From the NCBI RefSeq assembly GCF_000761245.1, contig NZ_AWOR01000012.1:1-64000 (forward strand): a DNA stretch of 64,000 nt. Reading direction: 5' to 3'. Below, piece after piece: positions 63,448 through 64,000 of this stretch. How positions within the stretch are numbered: position 1 is the first letter of the stretch; each line of letters begins with the position of its first letter. The position numbers were made by a program, and so were the translations under genes. The DNA is from Comamonas testosteroni. Lineage in GTDB: Bacteria > Pseudomonadota > Gammaproteobacteria > Burkholderiales > Burkholderiaceae_C. The notes under the pieces were generated by a model that ran no database searches, was not told where the DNA came from, and saw only the letters and a list, made by a program, of their open reading frames with translations.

Positions 63448-63957
63448 TCAGCCAGCCTTCACGGTCAGATTGTTGTTGACCGAGGTCACACCCTTGGCAG
63501 CCTTGGCAATCTCGCCGGCCTGGGTCTTGACGGCTTCGTTGGGCACGGTGCCGGTCAAGGTCACTGCGCCGCCCTTGGTGTCCACATTGATCTGCAGAGC
63601 GCTGATCTCCGGGGCCTTGATCAAATCGGTCTTGACGGCAGCGGTGATGCCAGCGTCATCGAGGGCAGCTCCCGCCTTGGCAGCGCCTTCCTCCATCTTG
63701 TTGCCAGCCTTTTCCATGGCGGCACCGGTAGCTTCACCAGCCTTGGCCAGTGCATCGGCAGCTGCATCGCCGGCCTTGGCCGTACCTTCTTCAATCTTGC
63801 TGCCAGCATTTTCCGCAGCCTTCTCGGTCTGGGAAATGGCGGAATCGAGCTTCTGGCCTGCGGTCTTGTTGTCGTCGGACTTGCCGCAGGCAGCCAAGCC
63901 AAAGGCCAAGGCGGTAATGGCCAGAACTTGAGCGGAACGCTTGAACATAGTGGTCAT
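63448..63957 (-). CDS. BON-domain lipoprotein with Ala/Lys-rich helical region
   Basis: This 169-residue predicted lipoprotein has a signal peptide with lipobox LAACGK (acylated Cys near residue 24). Residues about 45-100 are low-complexity Ala/Lys/Glu heptad-like repeats (EEGTAKAGDAAADALAKAGE). A C-terminal BON domain follows (ITAAVKTDLIKAPEISALQI, GAVTLTGTVPN). OsmY-type BON proteins act in envelope stress. GGGAG lies upstream of the ATG at 63957. The Asp after LAACGKSDD does not adjoin the Cys, so outer-membrane sorting is likely. Confidence 0.9.
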   Translation of the reverse strand: MTTMFKRSAQVLAITALAFGLAACGKSDDNKTAGQKLDSAISQTEKAAENAGSKIEEGTAKAGDAAADALAKAGEATGAAMEKAGNKMEEGAAKAGAALDDAGITAAVKTDLIKAPEISALQINVDTKGGAVTLTGTVPNEAVKTQAGEIAKAAKGVTSVNNNLTVKAG

Positions 63958-64000
63958 ATCGATTTCTCCCTTAATGCTTGCAAAAACATGACGGTCAACT

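Noticed and set aside
1-64000. tRNA, rRNA, insertion sequence or prophage
   Set aside because: Reading both strands, I found no cloverleaf with a recognisable T-loop, no transposase motif and no phage structural gene. A tRNA-scan and transposase search would be decisive.

Overview
The window reads as chromosomal DNA of a GC-rich betaproteobacterium of the family Comamonadaceae, most likely Comamonas or a close relative such as Delftia. The support is the coding style, three Bug/TctC-type periplasmic receptors, two LysR-driven catabolic islands, and short AGCTAT-type intergenic repeats that I recall from that family. I see no rRNA, tRNA, CRISPR array, prophage or intact insertion sequence. Gene calls rest on reading motifs by eye; no database search was run.

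Layout. 1-6.9 kb: the tail of a DUF853-type ATPase, a chemoreceptor, a dienoyl-CoA isomerase-like crotonase, a threonine dehydratase-family enzyme, upp, and a metQ-like gene paired with a DUF6817/TPR-type protein. 7.2-10 kb: a MerR-family regulator beside a DJ-1/PfpI gene, then a COG4315 secreted protein and a catalase-like peroxidase. The MerR-type promoter dyad occurs three times in the window. One copy sits on a decayed duplicate of the 5' end of the epimerase gene at 22.96 kb. 10.3-15.5 kb: an accessory cluster with a Bug receptor, a RidA-like protein, an argininosuccinate-lyase-like enzyme, a LysR regulator and an ornithine-carbamoyltransferase-like protein with changed active-site motifs. 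15.7-17.4 kb: a GlxA-type AraC regulator divergent from an isochorismatase-type hydrolase. 17.7-22.7 kb: a second LysR/Bug island with a LigI-type amidohydrolase and an isopropylmalate/tartrate dehydrogenase-family enzyme.

23-34 kb is mostly housekeeping: YebC-family protein, PQQ-type sugar dehydrogenase, SpmA-SpmB fusion, HD hydrolase, flavin reductase, orphan NMT1-type binding protein and exonuclease I. At 34.1-34.8 kb lies a scar where the divergent rtcR and rtcB genes have lost both N-terminal halves; the rtcB remnant also carries a stop and a frameshift. 35-42 kb: an AEC-type carrier, a second chemoreceptor ending in a CheR-docking-like pentapeptide, and an AraC-SDR-thiolase-thioesterase group whose thioesterase has an apparent one-base deletion. 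42.8-46.2 kb: a class II-like sirtuin overlapping a cardiolipin synthase, an XRE regulator and a GAF protein.

46.3-52.7 kb is a third catabolic island: FAH-family hydrolase, maleate-isomerase-like protein, MFS carrier, hydantoinase/dihydropyrimidinase, hydantoin-racemase-like protein and a GntR regulator. Two pairs of GT-N2-AC motifs lie in its divergent promoter region. 52.9-64 kb: a two-gene chromate transporter, a second (SIRT5/CobB-like) sirtuin, a histidine kinase with a degenerate receiver, rlmB, sstT, ybbA and tesA with overlapping start codons, a DUF2189-type membrane protein with a small acidic partner ORF, metC and a BON lipoprotein.

The best candidates for something undescribed are the carbamoyltransferase/lyase cluster (10.3-15.5 kb), the hydantoinase cluster lacking an N-carbamoylase (46.3-52.7 kb), and the three-site MerR regulon.
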